From positions 1-64,000 of the forward strand of contig NZ_JAKLTO010000004.1 of the NCBI RefSeq assembly GCF_022012335.1: a stretch of DNA of 64,000 nt, read 5' to 3'. The notes under the pieces are model-generated. The model was not told the origin of the DNA. It did not search any database and saw nothing but the letters and a program-made list of their open reading frames with translations. Within the stretch, counting starts at the first letter, position 1, and each line of letters begins with the position of its first letter. Made by a program: the position numbers and the translations under genes. This document shows positions 1 to 9,064 of the stretch, one piece after another. Source of the DNA: Flavobacterium sp. SM15 (GTDB taxonomy: Bacteria > Bacteroidota > Bacteroidia > Flavobacteriales > Flavobacteriaceae).

Positions 1-19
1 ATAGATTTTAATTAAGGGA

Positions 20-664
20 TCAGTTTTTTAAATTTCTGTAATCACAACAATTATTTATCGGACATACATCGCATTTTGGATTGGTAGGTCTGCATATTTC
101 TCTTCCTAAAAATGAAATTGACATACCAATTTCACCCCAAATATCTTTCGGTAAAACTTGCATTAATTGCTTTTCAACTTTGTTACCATCTTTAGATTCT
201 GAAATTAAACCAATTCTAGGAGCAACTCTAATAACGTGTAAATCAGCAATAATACCTTCGGCAGGTGCTTTCATTTCTCGCATAATTACATTGGCAGATT
301 TTCTTCCAATTCCTTTCAAAGCAACAAGGTTTTCCATTGTAAGCGGAATGTTTTTATCTTCTTTAAGTTCTTGAGCAATTTCAAGAAGCCAACTAGCTTT
401 GGTTCCGAAATTTCGAACTTTTGAAATATAAGGTATCAGCGCATCAACATTTGAAACCGCTAAACTTTCCAAATTTGGATAAACTTGAAAAAGGGCAGGT
501 GCAATTTTATTAATATTGGCATCAGAATCTTGAGCAGATAAAATAACCATCACCATTAACTGATAGAGATTTTCATAGTCCAGTGGATGCTTTTTTCCTT
601 TGTATTTCTTGAGAAGCGGGTCTAAATTGGTTGTCCAATCGGTCTGATTTTCAAATAAAGTCAT
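20..664 (-). CDS. nth: endonuclease III, base-excision repair glycosylase/AP lyase
   Basis: This 214-residue protein removes oxidised pyrimidines from DNA and nicks the abasic site. The helix-hairpin-helix reads LKGIGRKSA at residues 116-124, placing the catalytic lysine at K122. The general-acid aspartate is D141 in ADLHV. The C-terminus holds the [4Fe-4S] ligands C191, C198, C201 and C207 with C-x6-C-x2-C-x5-C spacing. Length and motif spacing match the E. coli enzyme closely. It is the last gene of a tight minus-strand operon, 3 nt after msrB, which groups repair of oxidised DNA with repair of oxidised protein. The assignment rests on visible motifs and is secure. Confidence 0.95.
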   Translation of the reverse strand: MTLFENQTDWTTNLDPLLKKYKGKKHPLDYENLYQLMVMVILSAQDSDANINKIAPALFQVYPNLESLAVSNVDALIPYISKVRNFGTKASWLLEIAQELKEDKNIPLTMENLVALKGIGRKSANVIMREMKAPAEGIIADLHVIRVAPRIGLISESKDGNKVEKQLMQVLPKDIWGEIGMSISFLGREICRPTNPKCDVCPINNCCDYRNLKN

Positions 665-667
665 GGT

Positions 668-1060
668 TTATTTTTTATTGAAATCTAAAGATAAGGAATT
701 TACACAATACCTTATACCTGTTTTTGTAGGTCCATCATTAAAAACATGGCCTAAATGACCTCCACATTTTGAACAAAGAATTTCAACTCTAAGCATTCCG
801 TGTGAAGTGTCTTTTACATACTCAACTTTTCCGGGTATTGATTCATCAAAAGAAGGCCAGCCACAATGTCCATCAAATTTTGAGCTGCTTTCAAATAAAG
901 GTTCACCACAAGCGCCACAGCAATATGTCCCATTTTCGAAATGCAGGTTGTATTCACCAGTATGGGGATATTCGGTTCCTTTTTGACGCAGAATTCGATA
1001 TTTATCATCGCCTAATTCTGCTTTCCATTGCTCTTCGGTTTTTTCTATTGGATAACTCAT
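668..1060 (-). CDS. msrB: peptide-methionine (R)-S-oxide reductase, cytosolic form
   Basis: This 130-residue enzyme reduces the R epimer of methionine sulfoxide in proteins. Two CxxC pairs, C48/C51 and C96/C99, form the structural zinc site. The catalytic cysteine is C119 in RYCVNS and the likely recycling cysteine is C66 in CGWPSF. There is no signal peptide, so it should act in the cytosol. Its ATG overlaps the TGA of the upstream exported MsrB by 4 nt (ATGA), which suggests translational coupling. The two neighbours share the same catalytic layout and look like a tandem duplication in which one copy gained or lost an export signal. Confidence 0.95.
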   Translation of the reverse strand: MSYPIEKTEEQWKAELGDDKYRILRQKGTEYPHTGEYNLHFENGTYCCGACGEPLFESSSKFDGHCGWPSFDESIPGKVEYVKDTSHGMLRVEILCSKCGGHLGHVFNDGPTKTGIRYCVNSLSLDFNKK

Positions 1061-1542
1061 TTTTTAGCTGGAATAAATTTTATAGATACTGAATTGGTAC
1101 AAAAGCGTTTTCCGGTAGTTTGAACGGGTCCATCATCAAAAACATGTCCTAAATGACCACCACATTTGGCACAGGTAACTTCAGTACGATCCATTCCAAA
1201 ACTACTGTCATTGTGATAGTTAACAGAGCATTTTATAGCTTGATCAAAAGAAGGCCAGCCACATTCGGAATCAAATTTAGCATCAGAAGTAAATAAAGGA
1301 TTTCCACAAGCGGCACAAACGTACATGCCTTTTTGAAAATGTTTCCAATATTCACCGGTGAAGGGTCTTTCGGTGCCTTTCTCTCTTAAAACTTCGTATT
1401 GTTCCGGAGATAATTTAGACTTCCATTCCGCTTCTGTTTTAGGCATTACATTGGCAGATGAAGTTTGGGTAACTGTTTTTTTTTCCTGGGCATTACAGGA
1501 GATGAAAAAACTTAACGTCAAAAGCAAAACAATTTTTTTCAT
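1057..1542 (-). CDS. msrB: peptide-methionine (R)-S-oxide reductase, lipoprotein form
   Basis: This 161-residue MsrB has an N-terminal lipoprotein signal ending in FISC, with the lipidated cysteine at C16, so it should be anchored outside the cytoplasm. The zinc cysteines are C76/C79 and C124/C127. The catalytic cysteine is C148 in RFCTNS, and C94 in CGWPSF is the probable resolving residue. It sits 5 nt downstream of the hydrolase gene and overlaps the cytosolic msrB by 4 nt. A periplasmic electron donor would be needed for turnover, and none is encoded nearby. The enzyme family is certain. The exact membrane and leaflet are inferred. Confidence 0.93.
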   Translation of the reverse strand: MKKIVLLLTLSFFISCNAQEKKTVTQTSSANVMPKTEAEWKSKLSPEQYEVLREKGTERPFTGEYWKHFQKGMYVCAACGNPLFTSDAKFDSECGWPSFDQAIKCSVNYHNDSSFGMDRTEVTCAKCGGHLGHVFDDGPVQTTGKRFCTNSVSIKFIPAKK

Positions 1543-1547
1543 GACTT

Positions 1548-2402
1548 TTACTGAATAAATTCTACAATCTTTTTGATGACTTTGTTGTCACCTAAAATTT
1601 TTCGATGTCCCAGCTCTTTGGTTATCATGATTTGCCCGTTTGATAAATGGTCATAAATGTGATGTGCAGCTGATACCGGAACATCGTCATCGTTTTCATC
1701 ATGAATTACAAGAACAGGAATCGAAACTTCCTTTGCAGCTATATACGCAGAATAACTGTTCATGGTTTCACCCAATTTGTTTTCAAAGTCGGATTTCATT
1801 CGCTCAGCGATGTTTGGTTTCAGTTTTAGTTTCAACACAAAATCGTTTAAAATGTCTTCTACTACATCACCACTACCAATAATTACGGCTTTTTTTACTT
1901 TTAATCCTCGTTTGATAGAATTTAAAACAGTCATGCCTCCCAAAGAATGTCCAACGGCATATTCAAATGGGCCAAACTGTTTTTCAATTTGAAGAGCTGC
2001 TGCAATAAATTCGGTCATGTTGCTTGTTTTTCCGGGTGCTTTTCCATGCCCTGGTGCATCAAAACTTATGGTGGAATATCCTAGTTTTAGAAACTCATCT
2101 GCAATTTTTACCAGTTGTGTTCCTCTTCCGGACCAACCATGAATCAATAATACTTTTTTTGGTGAGGTCCCATAACTGTAAACCATTACCTCTTTGTTAA
2201 TGCTGTTTATTTTAAGAAGTTGCTGTTTGGAATTTGCATCCATTTCAATTTCCCTTTTAGGAAGTTTATGGCGCATTGGTGTTGTAAAAAGTTTTATTGC
2301 AAATAAAGTAGTAAGTCTTGGAGATACTGTTTCCAGAGCTTTAGCTGTATAGAGTATGCCTTTAGGAATCTTAATGGTTTGTTGATGTTTGGGCTTTTTC
2401 AT
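1548..2402 (-). CDS. alpha/beta hydrolase
   Basis: This 284-residue alpha/beta-hydrolase-fold protein has a visible catalytic triad. The nucleophile is S153 in GHSLGG, the acid is probably D238 in the HDENDDDVP stretch, and the base is H266 in LGHR. The oxyanion region is HGWSGRG (residues 88-94) and a typical DAPGHG turn lies at 115-120. There is no signal peptide, though a basic N-terminus precedes the core. It is the first gene of the operon with two msrB genes and nth. Substrate cannot be deduced from sequence; an esterase or lysophospholipase-type activity is plausible. Confidence 0.85.
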   Translation of the reverse strand: MKKPKHQQTIKIPKGILYTAKALETVSPRLTTLFAIKLFTTPMRHKLPKREIEMDANSKQQLLKINSINKEVMVYSYGTSPKKVLLIHGWSGRGTQLVKIADEFLKLGYSTISFDAPGHGKAPGKTSNMTEFIAAALQIEKQFGPFEYAVGHSLGGMTVLNSIKRGLKVKKAVIIGSGDVVEDILNDFVLKLKLKPNIAERMKSDFENKLGETMNSYSAYIAAKEVSIPVLVIHDENDDDVPVSAAHHIYDHLSNGQIMITKELGHRKILGDNKVIKKIVEFIQ

Positions 2403-2576
2403 CTTCTGTAAAAATATACTGCAAGTTACTTCATTCTTGAGATTTGAAGTGATAAATAATTCTTAAATCTCGTTTGGCATTTTATTTGTATCAGGAAATG
2501 ATGATAATATTTTGTACCTTTATTAACAATGATAATAGGACAATTATTTAATTTTGTTTACTAAAAATCTTGCGTT

Positions 2577-3395
2577 ATGAATTTAAAAACCAGTTTAGTA
2601 TTAGCCGGTTCGTTAGCACTTGTGATTTCCTGTGCTAAAAACCCTTTTACAGGAAAAAGTACGATGGCTTTGGTTTCTAACAGTGAAATATTTCCATCAT
2701 CCTTTCAACAGTACAATCAGTTTCTTGGAGAAAATAAAGTAATTAAAGGAACCAAAGACGCTCAGCGTGTGGAAACTGTTGGGATGAAAATTAAAGCCGC
2801 TTCTGAAAAATGGCTTAATGCAAACGGCTACCAAGGATATCTTAATGATTACAAATGGGAATACAATCTTGTAGACAGTAAAGAAGTGAATGCGTGGTGT
2901 ATGCCGGGAGGTAAAATTGTTTTTTACTCAGGAATCCTTCCAATTTGTAAAGACGATGCAGGTATGGCTACCGTTATGGGGCATGAAGTTGCTCACGCTC
3001 TGGCAAATCACGGTCAGCAGCGTATGAGTGCAGGAATGCTGCAACAATTAGGCGCTGTTGGAGTTGGAGTTGCCACTGGAAATAAAAGTCAGGAAACACA
3101 ACAAATCGCCATGACTGCTTATGGAGCGACTACTCAATTAGGAGGAATGTTGCCTTTTAGCCGTGCTCATGAAAGTGAAGCCGATATGATTGGATTGACA
3201 CTTATGGCAATTGCAGGTTACAATCCTGATACGGCTGTAGCTTTCTGGGAAAGAATGTCTGCCAATGCCGGAGGGCAAAAACCACCTGAGTTTATGAGTA
3301 CGCACCCTTCCGATCAAACTCGTATTGCCAAAATCAAAGAGTTGATTCCACAAGCAAAAGCGGAAGCTGCAAAATATGGCGTAACATTCAAGTAA
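2577..3395 (+). CDS. M48 family zinc metalloprotease, lipoprotein
   Basis: This 272-residue protein has a lipoprotein signal with lipobox VISC (C19) and the M48 zinc motif HEVAH at residues 136-140. The third zinc ligand is probably E199 in HESEAD, and a conserved STHPSD lies near the C-terminus. It resembles the LoiP/BepA group that degrades misassembled outer-membrane proteins, but lacks the TPR domain of BepA. It should act in the periplasm. A TACCTTTA sequence at 2515-2522 (7 of 8 matches to the -7 consensus) could be its promoter, but no -33 element sits at the usual spacing. It is monocistronic, bounded by a strong terminator. Confidence 0.9.
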   Translation: MNLKTSLVLAGSLALVISCAKNPFTGKSTMALVSNSEIFPSSFQQYNQFLGENKVIKGTKDAQRVETVGMKIKAASEKWLNANGYQGYLNDYKWEYNLVDSKEVNAWCMPGGKIVFYSGILPICKDDAGMATVMGHEVAHALANHGQQRMSAGMLQQLGAVGVGVATGNKSQETQQIAMTAYGATTQLGGMLPFSRAHESEADMIGLTLMAIAGYNPDTAVAFWERMSANAGGQKPPEFMSTHPSDQTRIAKIKELIPQAKAEAAKYGVTFK

Positions 3396-3415
3396 GAAAA
3401 TTTATGTATATTCGA

Positions 3416-3443
3416 GCCACACTTTTGGGTGTGGCTTTTTTTT
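3416..3443 (+). terminator. intrinsic terminator after M48 protease gene
   Basis: GCCACAC pairs with GTGTGGC around a 6-nt loop and is followed by eight T. It lies inside the longest open frame of the next gene, which argues that the next gene starts at 3455 and not at 3404. Confidence 0.9.
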
Positions 3444-3454
3444 ATTTATACAAT

Positions 3455-4765
3455 ATGAAACAACTTGAAAAAGGTAGTTCTAAGCTACTAAATGCCTGGG
3501 CTTTTTACGATTGGGCAAATTCTGTTTACAGTTTAGTCATTGCATCAGCGATTTTTCCAATTTATTACGGGCAGCTTTTTAAAGACAGAGGTAATTTGTA
3601 TATCGATGTTTTCGGAATTACTTTTAAGAATACTGCCCTGATAAGTTTTGTGACTGCTGCTGCTTTTTTGGTGGTTGCTTTTACTTCTCCATTACTTTCT
3701 GGAATTGCAGATTATGCCGGAAACAAAAAATCGTTTATGCGTTTTTATTGTTATTTGGGAGCAGTTTCCTGTATCGGATTGTGTTGGTTTGAATTAGAGA
3801 ATATTTACTTTAGCTTAGCATGTTACTTCTTTGGATTGATTGGCTTTTGGGGAAGTTTGGTTTTTTACAACTCCTATTTGCCAGATGTGGCTTTTCCGGA
3901 ACAACAAGACCGAATTAGCGCCAGAGGTTATTCTATGGGATATATAGGAAGTGTTATCTTATTGATTATTAATTTAGCGATGGTTATGAAGCCTGATTTA
4001 TTCGGAATTTCTGGGACCGATGGTGAAAAAGCGATGAAAGCAATGCGCTATTCGTTTATATCTGTAGGAGCATGGTGGATTTTATTCAGTCAGTATACCT
4101 TTTATTATTTGCCGAAAGGAAATAACGGAAATAAAGTTCACGGAGCAGTAATTTTTAATGGGTTTAAAGAACTTAAAAAAGTTTGGTTTTTATTAGAAGA
4201 AAACCTTCGCTTAAAACGTTATTTACTGAGTTTCTTTGTTTATAGTATGGCCGTGCAAACCGTGATGCTTGTGGCTACTTATTTTGGAGAACAGGAAATT
4301 GCCTGGAAAGACGATAATGAGAAAACAATGGGTTTAATTATCAGTATATTGGTTATTCAGTTGGTGGCGGTTTTAGGTGCTGTAATTACTTCAAGAGCTT
4401 CTGAAAAATTTGGAAACATCAAGGTGTTGATTGTGATTAACTGTATTTGGATCGTGATTTGTATTAGTGCATTTTTTGTTATGCTACCAGTTCATTTTTA
4501 TGCCACAGCCGGATTTGTTGGGTTGGTAATGGGAGGAATCCAAGCTTTGTCGCGTTCCACATATTCTAAATTTCTTCCGGAAACCAAAGACACTGCTTCC
4601 TTTTTCAGTTTTTATGATGTAGCAGAAAAAATTGGTATCGTAATAGGAATGTTGCTTTACGGTTTTATTGATCAACTAACCGGAAGTATGCGAAATTCAA
4701 TTGTGTTTTTAGCGCTCTTTTTTATTTCAGGAGTTTTGCTGCTGCTGCGTGTTCCAAAAAATTAA
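3455..4765 (+). CDS. MFS transporter, UMF1/Atg22 family
   Basis: This is a 436-residue polytopic membrane protein of the UMF1 (Atg22-related) branch of the major facilitator superfamily. The N-terminal NAWAFYDWANS signature is characteristic, and about twelve hydrophobic segments follow. I chose ATG 3455 because the upstream part of the open frame contains the preceding gene's terminator hairpin. Substrate is unknown. Yeast Atg22 exports amino acids from the vacuole, but that function cannot be carried over. It stands alone between two terminators. Confidence 0.85.
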   Translation: MKQLEKGSSKLLNAWAFYDWANSVYSLVIASAIFPIYYGQLFKDRGNLYIDVFGITFKNTALISFVTAAAFLVVAFTSPLLSGIADYAGNKKSFMRFYCYLGAVSCIGLCWFELENIYFSLACYFFGLIGFWGSLVFYNSYLPDVAFPEQQDRISARGYSMGYIGSVILLIINLAMVMKPDLFGISGTDGEKAMKAMRYSFISVGAWWILFSQYTFYYLPKGNNGNKVHGAVIFNGFKELKKVWFLLEENLRLKRYLLSFFVYSMAVQTVMLVATYFGEQEIAWKDDNEKTMGLIISILVIQLVAVLGAVITSRASEKFGNIKVLIVINCIWIVICISAFFVMLPVHFYATAGFVGLVMGGIQALSRSTYSKFLPETKDTASFFSFYDVAEKIGIVIGMLLYGFIDQLTGSMRNSIVFLALFFISGVLLLLRVPKN

Positions 4766-4788
4766 AGACGAATTCAAGTTATAATTTG

Positions 4789-4814
4789 AAAAGCTATCGC
4801 AAGGTAGCTTTTTT
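4789..4814 (+). terminator. intrinsic terminator with GCAA tetraloop
   Basis: AAAAGCTATC pairs with GGTAGCTTTT around a GCAA (GNRA-type) loop and ends in a T run. It follows the UMF1 transporter stop by about 20 nt. Confidence 0.88.
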
Positions 4815-4861
4815 ATTGGCACAAAGATTGACAATTACTATTAAAGAATTTCAATAAAACG

Positions 4862-4869
4862 TAACTTTG
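4862..4869 (+). promoter_or_regulatory. -7 promoter element of lon
   Basis: TAACTTTG matches TAnnTTTG exactly. No TTTG is visible at the usual 17-23 nt upstream. The leader of about 80 nt contains a short AGGA/TCCT stem followed by seven T. Confidence 0.55.
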
Positions 4870-4958
4870 TAATTGATATTCAATGAGATAGTTGTTTTTT
4901 TAATCAGGAACGACTGTCCTTTTTTTATTGTTTAATGACAAAAAGTCCTAAAAATACT

Positions 4959-7412
4959 ATGTCAAATCAAAAAATACTTACACTTGACAACTTGTCACTT
5001 CAGGAAATTGATACTGATGCTGAATTAATTCCGCTTTTAACTCCCGAAGATGAAGAGGAGATGAACAACGAAGAGCTTCCAAAGGATTTACCAATTCTTC
5101 CTTTGCGAAACACTGTGCTTTTTCCAGGAGTTGTTATTCCAATTACTGCGGGTCGTGACAAGTCCATCCGACTAATTAACGATGCCAATTCCGGTGATAA
5201 AATTATTGGAGTTGTTGCTCAGAAAGACGAAGAAGTTGAAGATCCTTCCTTCCACGATATAAATAAAGTAGGTACCGTAGCGAGAATTTTACGCGTGCTG
5301 AAATTACCCGATGGAAATACAACAGTAATCCTTCAAGGTAAAAAGCGCTTTGAAATCGATCAGCTTACAACCGATGAGCCTTATTTAAGAGCGACCGTAA
5401 AGGAAGTTTCCGAGGTTCGACCAAATGAAAAAGACAAAGAGTTTGTAGCGATAATCGATTCGATTAAAGAGCTTGCAATCCAGATAATTAAGGAAAGCCC
5501 GAACATCCCTACCGAGGCTACTTTTGCCATCCGCAATATTGAAAGTAATCCGTTTCTAATCAATTTTGTTTCTTCCAACATGAATTTGAATGTGAAAGAG
5601 AAGCAAGATTTGTTGTCGATCAATAATTTGAAAGACAGAGCTTTGGAAACATTGCGTTTCATGAATATTGAGCAACAAAAGCTGGAACTTAAAAACGACA
5701 TCCAATCTAAAGTTCGATTTGATTTAGATCAGCAGCAGCGTGAATATTTCCTGCAACAGCAAATGAAAACCATTCAGGAAGAGTTGGGTGGTGTTTCGCA
5801 CGACCAGGAAATTGAAGATATGCGCTTGAAATCCAAATCTAAAAAATGGAATGAAAAAGTGGCTCAGCATTTCGATAAGGAGATTTCCAAATTGCAACGC
5901 ATGAACCCGCAATCTCCTGATTTTGGTATTCAGCGCAACTATTTAGAGTTGTTTTTAGAACTGCCTTGGAATGATTTTTCAACGGATAAATTCGATCTGA
6001 AAAATGCTCAGAAAATATTAGACCGTGATCATTTTGGTTTGGAAGATGTGAAAAAACGTATCATAGAACATTTAGCGGTTTTAAAATTGCGTAATGATAT
6101 GAAGTCGCCAATTATCTGTTTGTATGGGCCTCCGGGAGTTGGTAAAACTTCCATTGGAAAATCCATAGCAGAAGCTCTTGGTAGACAATATGTCCGTATG
6201 TCGTTAGGTGGTTTACGTGATGAAGCGGAAATTCGCGGGCACCGTAAAACCTATATCGGAGCCCTTCCGGGAAGAATTTTACAGAATATTAAAAAGGCAG
6301 GAACTTCTAATCCGGTTTTTGTTTTGGATGAGATTGATAAACTTTCTTCAAGTCACAACGGTGATCCATCCTCAGCTTTATTGGAAGTATTGGATCCGGA
6401 ACAGAATTCGGAGTTTTACGATAATTTTCTTGAAATGGGTTATGATTTGTCTAAAGTGATGTTTATTGCAACTTCTAACAGCCTTTCCAGCATTCAACCT
6501 GCATTGCGTGACCGTATGGAGGTGATCAACGTGAGTGGGTATACTATCGAGGAAAAAATTGAAATAGCAAAACAGCATTTACTTCCAAAACAATTAAAAG
6601 AACATGGTTTGTCAGCTAAAGAGTTGCAAATCGGAAAAAAACAAATTGAAAAAATCGTGGTAGGTTATACCAGAGAGTCCGGAGTTCGTGGTTTGGAAAA
6701 ACAAATCGCGTCAATGGTTCGAAACGCTGCCAAATCGATTGCTTTAGAGGAAGAATACAACTTCAAAGTAACAGACGAAGACATCGTGAAAGTATTAGGC
6801 GTTCCTAGAATGGAACGTGACAAATACGAAAACAACGAAACGGCCGGAGTAGTTACCGGTTTAGCATGGACAAGCGTTGGAGGTGATATTTTATTTATCG
6901 AATCGATTATTTCCAAAGGAAAAGGCGGGATGACCATGACCGGAAATTTGGGTACGGTAATGAAAGAATCGGTTACTATTGCTTTGGAATACATTAAAGC
7001 CAATGCTGAAAAATTAGGAATCAATCCTGATGTTCTGACAAATTACAATGTACACATTCACGTACCGGAAGGAGCGACTCCAAAAGACGGTCCTAGTGCC
7101 GGTGTGGCAATGTTAACGTCTTTAGTTTCGAGTTTTACCCAGCGAAGAATCAAGAAAAGCTTAGCTATGACCGGGGAAATTACCTTACGAGGAAAAGTTT
7201 TACCGGTTGGCGGAATCAAAGAGAAAATCCTTGCTGCCAAAAGAGCGAATATCAAAGAAATCATTTTATGTCATGAAAACAAACGCGACATTGATGAAAT
7301 CAAAGCGGAGTATTTAGAAGGATTAACCTTTCATTATGTTGATAAAATGAGCGAAGTTTTGGAAATCGCCATCACTGATCAAAAGGTTAAAAATGCTAAA
7401 AAGCTAGTATAA
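4959..7412 (+). CDS. lon: Lon ATP-dependent protease
   Basis: This 817-residue cytosolic AAA+ protease degrades misfolded and regulatory proteins. The N-terminal LON substrate domain begins at LPILPLRNTVLFPG. The Walker A motif is GPPGVGKT, followed by a Walker B region VFVLDEIDK. The C-terminal protease domain has the catalytic dyad S713 (in KDGPSAG) and K756 (second Lys of GIKEK), 43 residues apart as in E. coli Lon. An upstream in-frame ATG at 4935 is possible, but ATG 4959 (MSNQKIL) gives the N-terminus usual for flavobacterial Lon. An acidic stretch EDEEEMNNEE precedes the LON domain. Confidence 0.96.
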   Translation: MSNQKILTLDNLSLQEIDTDAELIPLLTPEDEEEMNNEELPKDLPILPLRNTVLFPGVVIPITAGRDKSIRLINDANSGDKIIGVVAQKDEEVEDPSFHDINKVGTVARILRVLKLPDGNTTVILQGKKRFEIDQLTTDEPYLRATVKEVSEVRPNEKDKEFVAIIDSIKELAIQIIKESPNIPTEATFAIRNIESNPFLINFVSSNMNLNVKEKQDLLSINNLKDRALETLRFMNIEQQKLELKNDIQSKVRFDLDQQQREYFLQQQMKTIQEELGGVSHDQEIEDMRLKSKSKKWNEKVAQHFDKEISKLQRMNPQSPDFGIQRNYLELFLELPWNDFSTDKFDLKNAQKILDRDHFGLEDVKKRIIEHLAVLKLRNDMKSPIICLYGPPGVGKTSIGKSIAEALGRQYVRMSLGGLRDEAEIRGHRKTYIGALPGRILQNIKKAGTSNPVFVLDEIDKLSSSHNGDPSSALLEVLDPEQNSEFYDNFLEMGYDLSKVMFIATSNSLSSIQPALRDRMEVINVSGYTIEEKIEIAKQHLLPKQLKEHGLSAKELQIGKKQIEKIVVGYTRESGVRGLEKQIASMVRNAAKSIALEEEYNFKVTDEDIVKVLGVPRMERDKYENNETAGVVTGLAWTSVGGDILFIESIISKGKGGMTMTGNLGTVMKESVTIALEYIKANAEKLGINPDVLTNYNVHIHVPEGATPKDGPSAGVAMLTSLVSSFTQRRIKKSLAMTGEITLRGKVLPVGGIKEKILAAKRANIKEIILCHENKRDIDEIKAEYLEGLTFHYVDKMSEVLEIAITDQKVKNAKKLV

Positions 7413-7424
7413 CAAATTTATAAG

Positions 7425-7465
7425 AAAGAGATTCCAATTTAGAAATAAGTTGGAATCTCTTTTTT
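7425..7465 (+). terminator. intrinsic terminator after lon
   Basis: AAGAGATTCCAA pairs perfectly with TTGGAATCTCTT (7449-7460) around a 12-nt loop, then a T run. Confidence 0.9.
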
Positions 7466-7494
7466 TGTGTAATCCCGTTTATAATTTTATCTTC
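7463..7494 (+). promoter_or_regulatory. promoter of porQ operon
   Basis: TTTG (7463-7466), 20 nt, then TATCTTCG (7487-7494), which is 7 of 8 to TAnnTTTG. The -33 element overlaps the T run of the lon terminator. Confidence 0.55.
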
Positions 7495-7527
7495 GCAACT
7501 GCGTTATACATTCAGAAACGAAAAAAA

Positions 7528-8547
7528 ATGTCCAAAAAACTGTTGCTTACTTTTTTTCTGCTTATTTGTGCTTTTAGTTACAGCCAAATAGGTGGAAAAT
7601 ATACCTATCAGTTTCTGAATTTAGTAACTTCACCACGTCAGGCTGCCTTGGGAGGTAAAACGGTTACTATTTATGATCAGGACGTGAATCAGGGAATTTA
7701 TAATCCGGCGACCATTAATCCTGAAATGGACAATCATCTTTCTTTAAATTACGGAAGCTATTTCGGGGAAGTAACCTACGGAACCGGAGCTTACGCTTAC
7801 ACATGGGACAGACACGTTCAAACACTACACGCAGGAGTAAATTATGTAAACTACGGAAAGTTTGACGGATATGATGAAAACGGTCAGAAAACCGGAGAAT
7901 TTACCGGAAGCGAGATTGCTCTTTCTTTGGGTTATGCATACAATATTCCCTGGACTCCGGTTTATATTGGTGCAAATGCTAAATTTATTTCCTCTACACT
8001 GGAATCCTATAATTCTTTTGGAGTAGCGGCAGATTTAGGTGCTTTGTATATCGACGAAAAAAACGACATCAATATCGGTTTAACCGTTCGAAACATAGGA
8101 ACTCAGATAACTACTTATGCAGGACAGCAGGAACAGCTTCCTTTAGAAGTTATTGCCGGAATTTCTCAGGAAATGGAAAATGTTCCTTTGCGATGGCATT
8201 TAACTTTGGAGAATCTTCAGCAATGGAAAATTGCCTTTAGCAATCCTAATAGAACTGAGGCTACAATCGATGGACCGGCTAAAGAGGAAAAAGTAGGTTT
8301 TTTAAATAATGCTTTTCGTCACGTGATTATTGGAGCGGAATTATTTCCGAAGAAAAGTTTTAACATTCGTTTGAGTTATAACTTCCGAAGAGGCGAAGAA
8401 CTTAAAATACTGGATCAGCGCAATTTTTCTGGAATTTCGGCTGGATTTGGGCTTCGTTTCAATAAAATCAAATTTGATTATTCCTATTCACGCTATACTG
8501 TTGCTTCTAATATGAGTTTGTTCGGATTGACAATTAATCTTCAGTAA
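7528..8547 (+). CDS. porQ: type IX secretion system protein PorQ
   Basis: This 339-residue outer-membrane beta-barrel-like protein is a component of the T9SS, where PorQ takes part with PorU, PorV and PorZ in attaching cargo to the cell surface. The N-terminus has a signal peptide (KKLLLTFFLLICAFSYSQ) followed by the PorQ-type start YTYQFLNLVTSPRQAALGG and the NPATINPEM stretch. ATG 7528 is chosen because the longer open frame would put 26 residues of terminator and promoter sequence before the signal peptide. It is followed without any gap by a small exported protein and then cmk, forming an operon. Its cargo proteins are encoded within the same window. Confidence 0.9.
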   Translation: MSKKLLLTFFLLICAFSYSQIGGKYTYQFLNLVTSPRQAALGGKTVTIYDQDVNQGIYNPATINPEMDNHLSLNYGSYFGEVTYGTGAYAYTWDRHVQTLHAGVNYVNYGKFDGYDENGQKTGEFTGSEIALSLGYAYNIPWTPVYIGANAKFISSTLESYNSFGVAADLGALYIDEKNDINIGLTVRNIGTQITTYAGQQEQLPLEVIAGISQEMENVPLRWHLTLENLQQWKIAFSNPNRTEATIDGPAKEEKVGFLNNAFRHVIIGAELFPKKSFNIRLSYNFRRGEELKILDQRNFSGISAGFGLRFNKIKFDYSYSRYTVASNMSLFGLTINLQ

Positions 8548-9057
8548 ATGAAAGGAGTTTTTGCTGTATTAATTTGTTTTTTGAGCCAATTTGGTTTTTC
8601 TCAGAACAAACTGGAAAGCTGGAAAGATTTTCAGACTTTTGAAAAGCAATGGATTCGACTAGAACGTGACAATCAAGGGTATTTATTGTACCAGCCTTGT
8701 GAGGGTTCAATAAACAGAATTGATATTCAACAAAGAAGAATAGGAATATATTGGACACTCGAATCACCTGATTTTTTTGAAATCGAGAAGGCCTCCTTAA
8801 ATAAAGAAGGAAATTTGTTTACCTTTAGTTTTAGAGGATCCGGAAACAGTAAAGGAACCGCAGAGGCTAAAATTGTAGATAAAATCCAAGGATTGGTTTT
8901 GTGGAAGTTTAACTTCATATTCAACAATTCGGTTTCTTCTGAAATTATTTGGGTCATGACTCCGAAAATATATGCAAATGAATTCCGTTTTGTAGACAAT
9001 CCTTGTCCGGATGGAAAAATTAAAGAAAAAGAATTTTTACCAATTGAATTTAAATAA
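8548..9057 (+). CDS. exported protein of unknown function in the porQ operon
   Basis: I do not recognise a family. It is 169 residues with an N-terminal signal peptide (cleavage likely after GFSQ) and a beta-rich remainder. Its ATG follows the porQ stop codon directly with no spacer, and its 3' end lies next to, or overlaps, cmk, so the three genes are likely co-transcribed. Two cysteines, one in LLYQPCEG and one in DNPCPDG, could form a disulfide. The position suggests a periplasmic or surface accessory of PorQ, but nothing in the sequence proves this. Confidence 0.7.
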   Translation: MKGVFAVLICFLSQFGFSQNKLESWKDFQTFEKQWIRLERDNQGYLLYQPCEGSINRIDIQQRRIGIYWTLESPDFFEIEKASLNKEGNLFTFSFRGSGNSKGTAEAKIVDKIQGLVLWKFNFIFNNSVSSEIIWVMTPKIYANEFRFVDNPCPDGKIKEKEFLPIEFK

Positions 9058-9064
9058 ACCAAAA

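Noticed and set aside
3404-3454. 17-residue extension of the UMF1 transporter
   Set aside because: The stretch contains the preceding gene's intrinsic terminator.
4907-4927. Attenuator in the lon leader
   Set aside because: AGGA/TCCT gives only 4 bp before the seven T, too weak to call.
6665-7024. 119-residue minus-strand open frame inside lon
   Set aside because: It is antisense to the conserved Lon protease domain and resembles no family.
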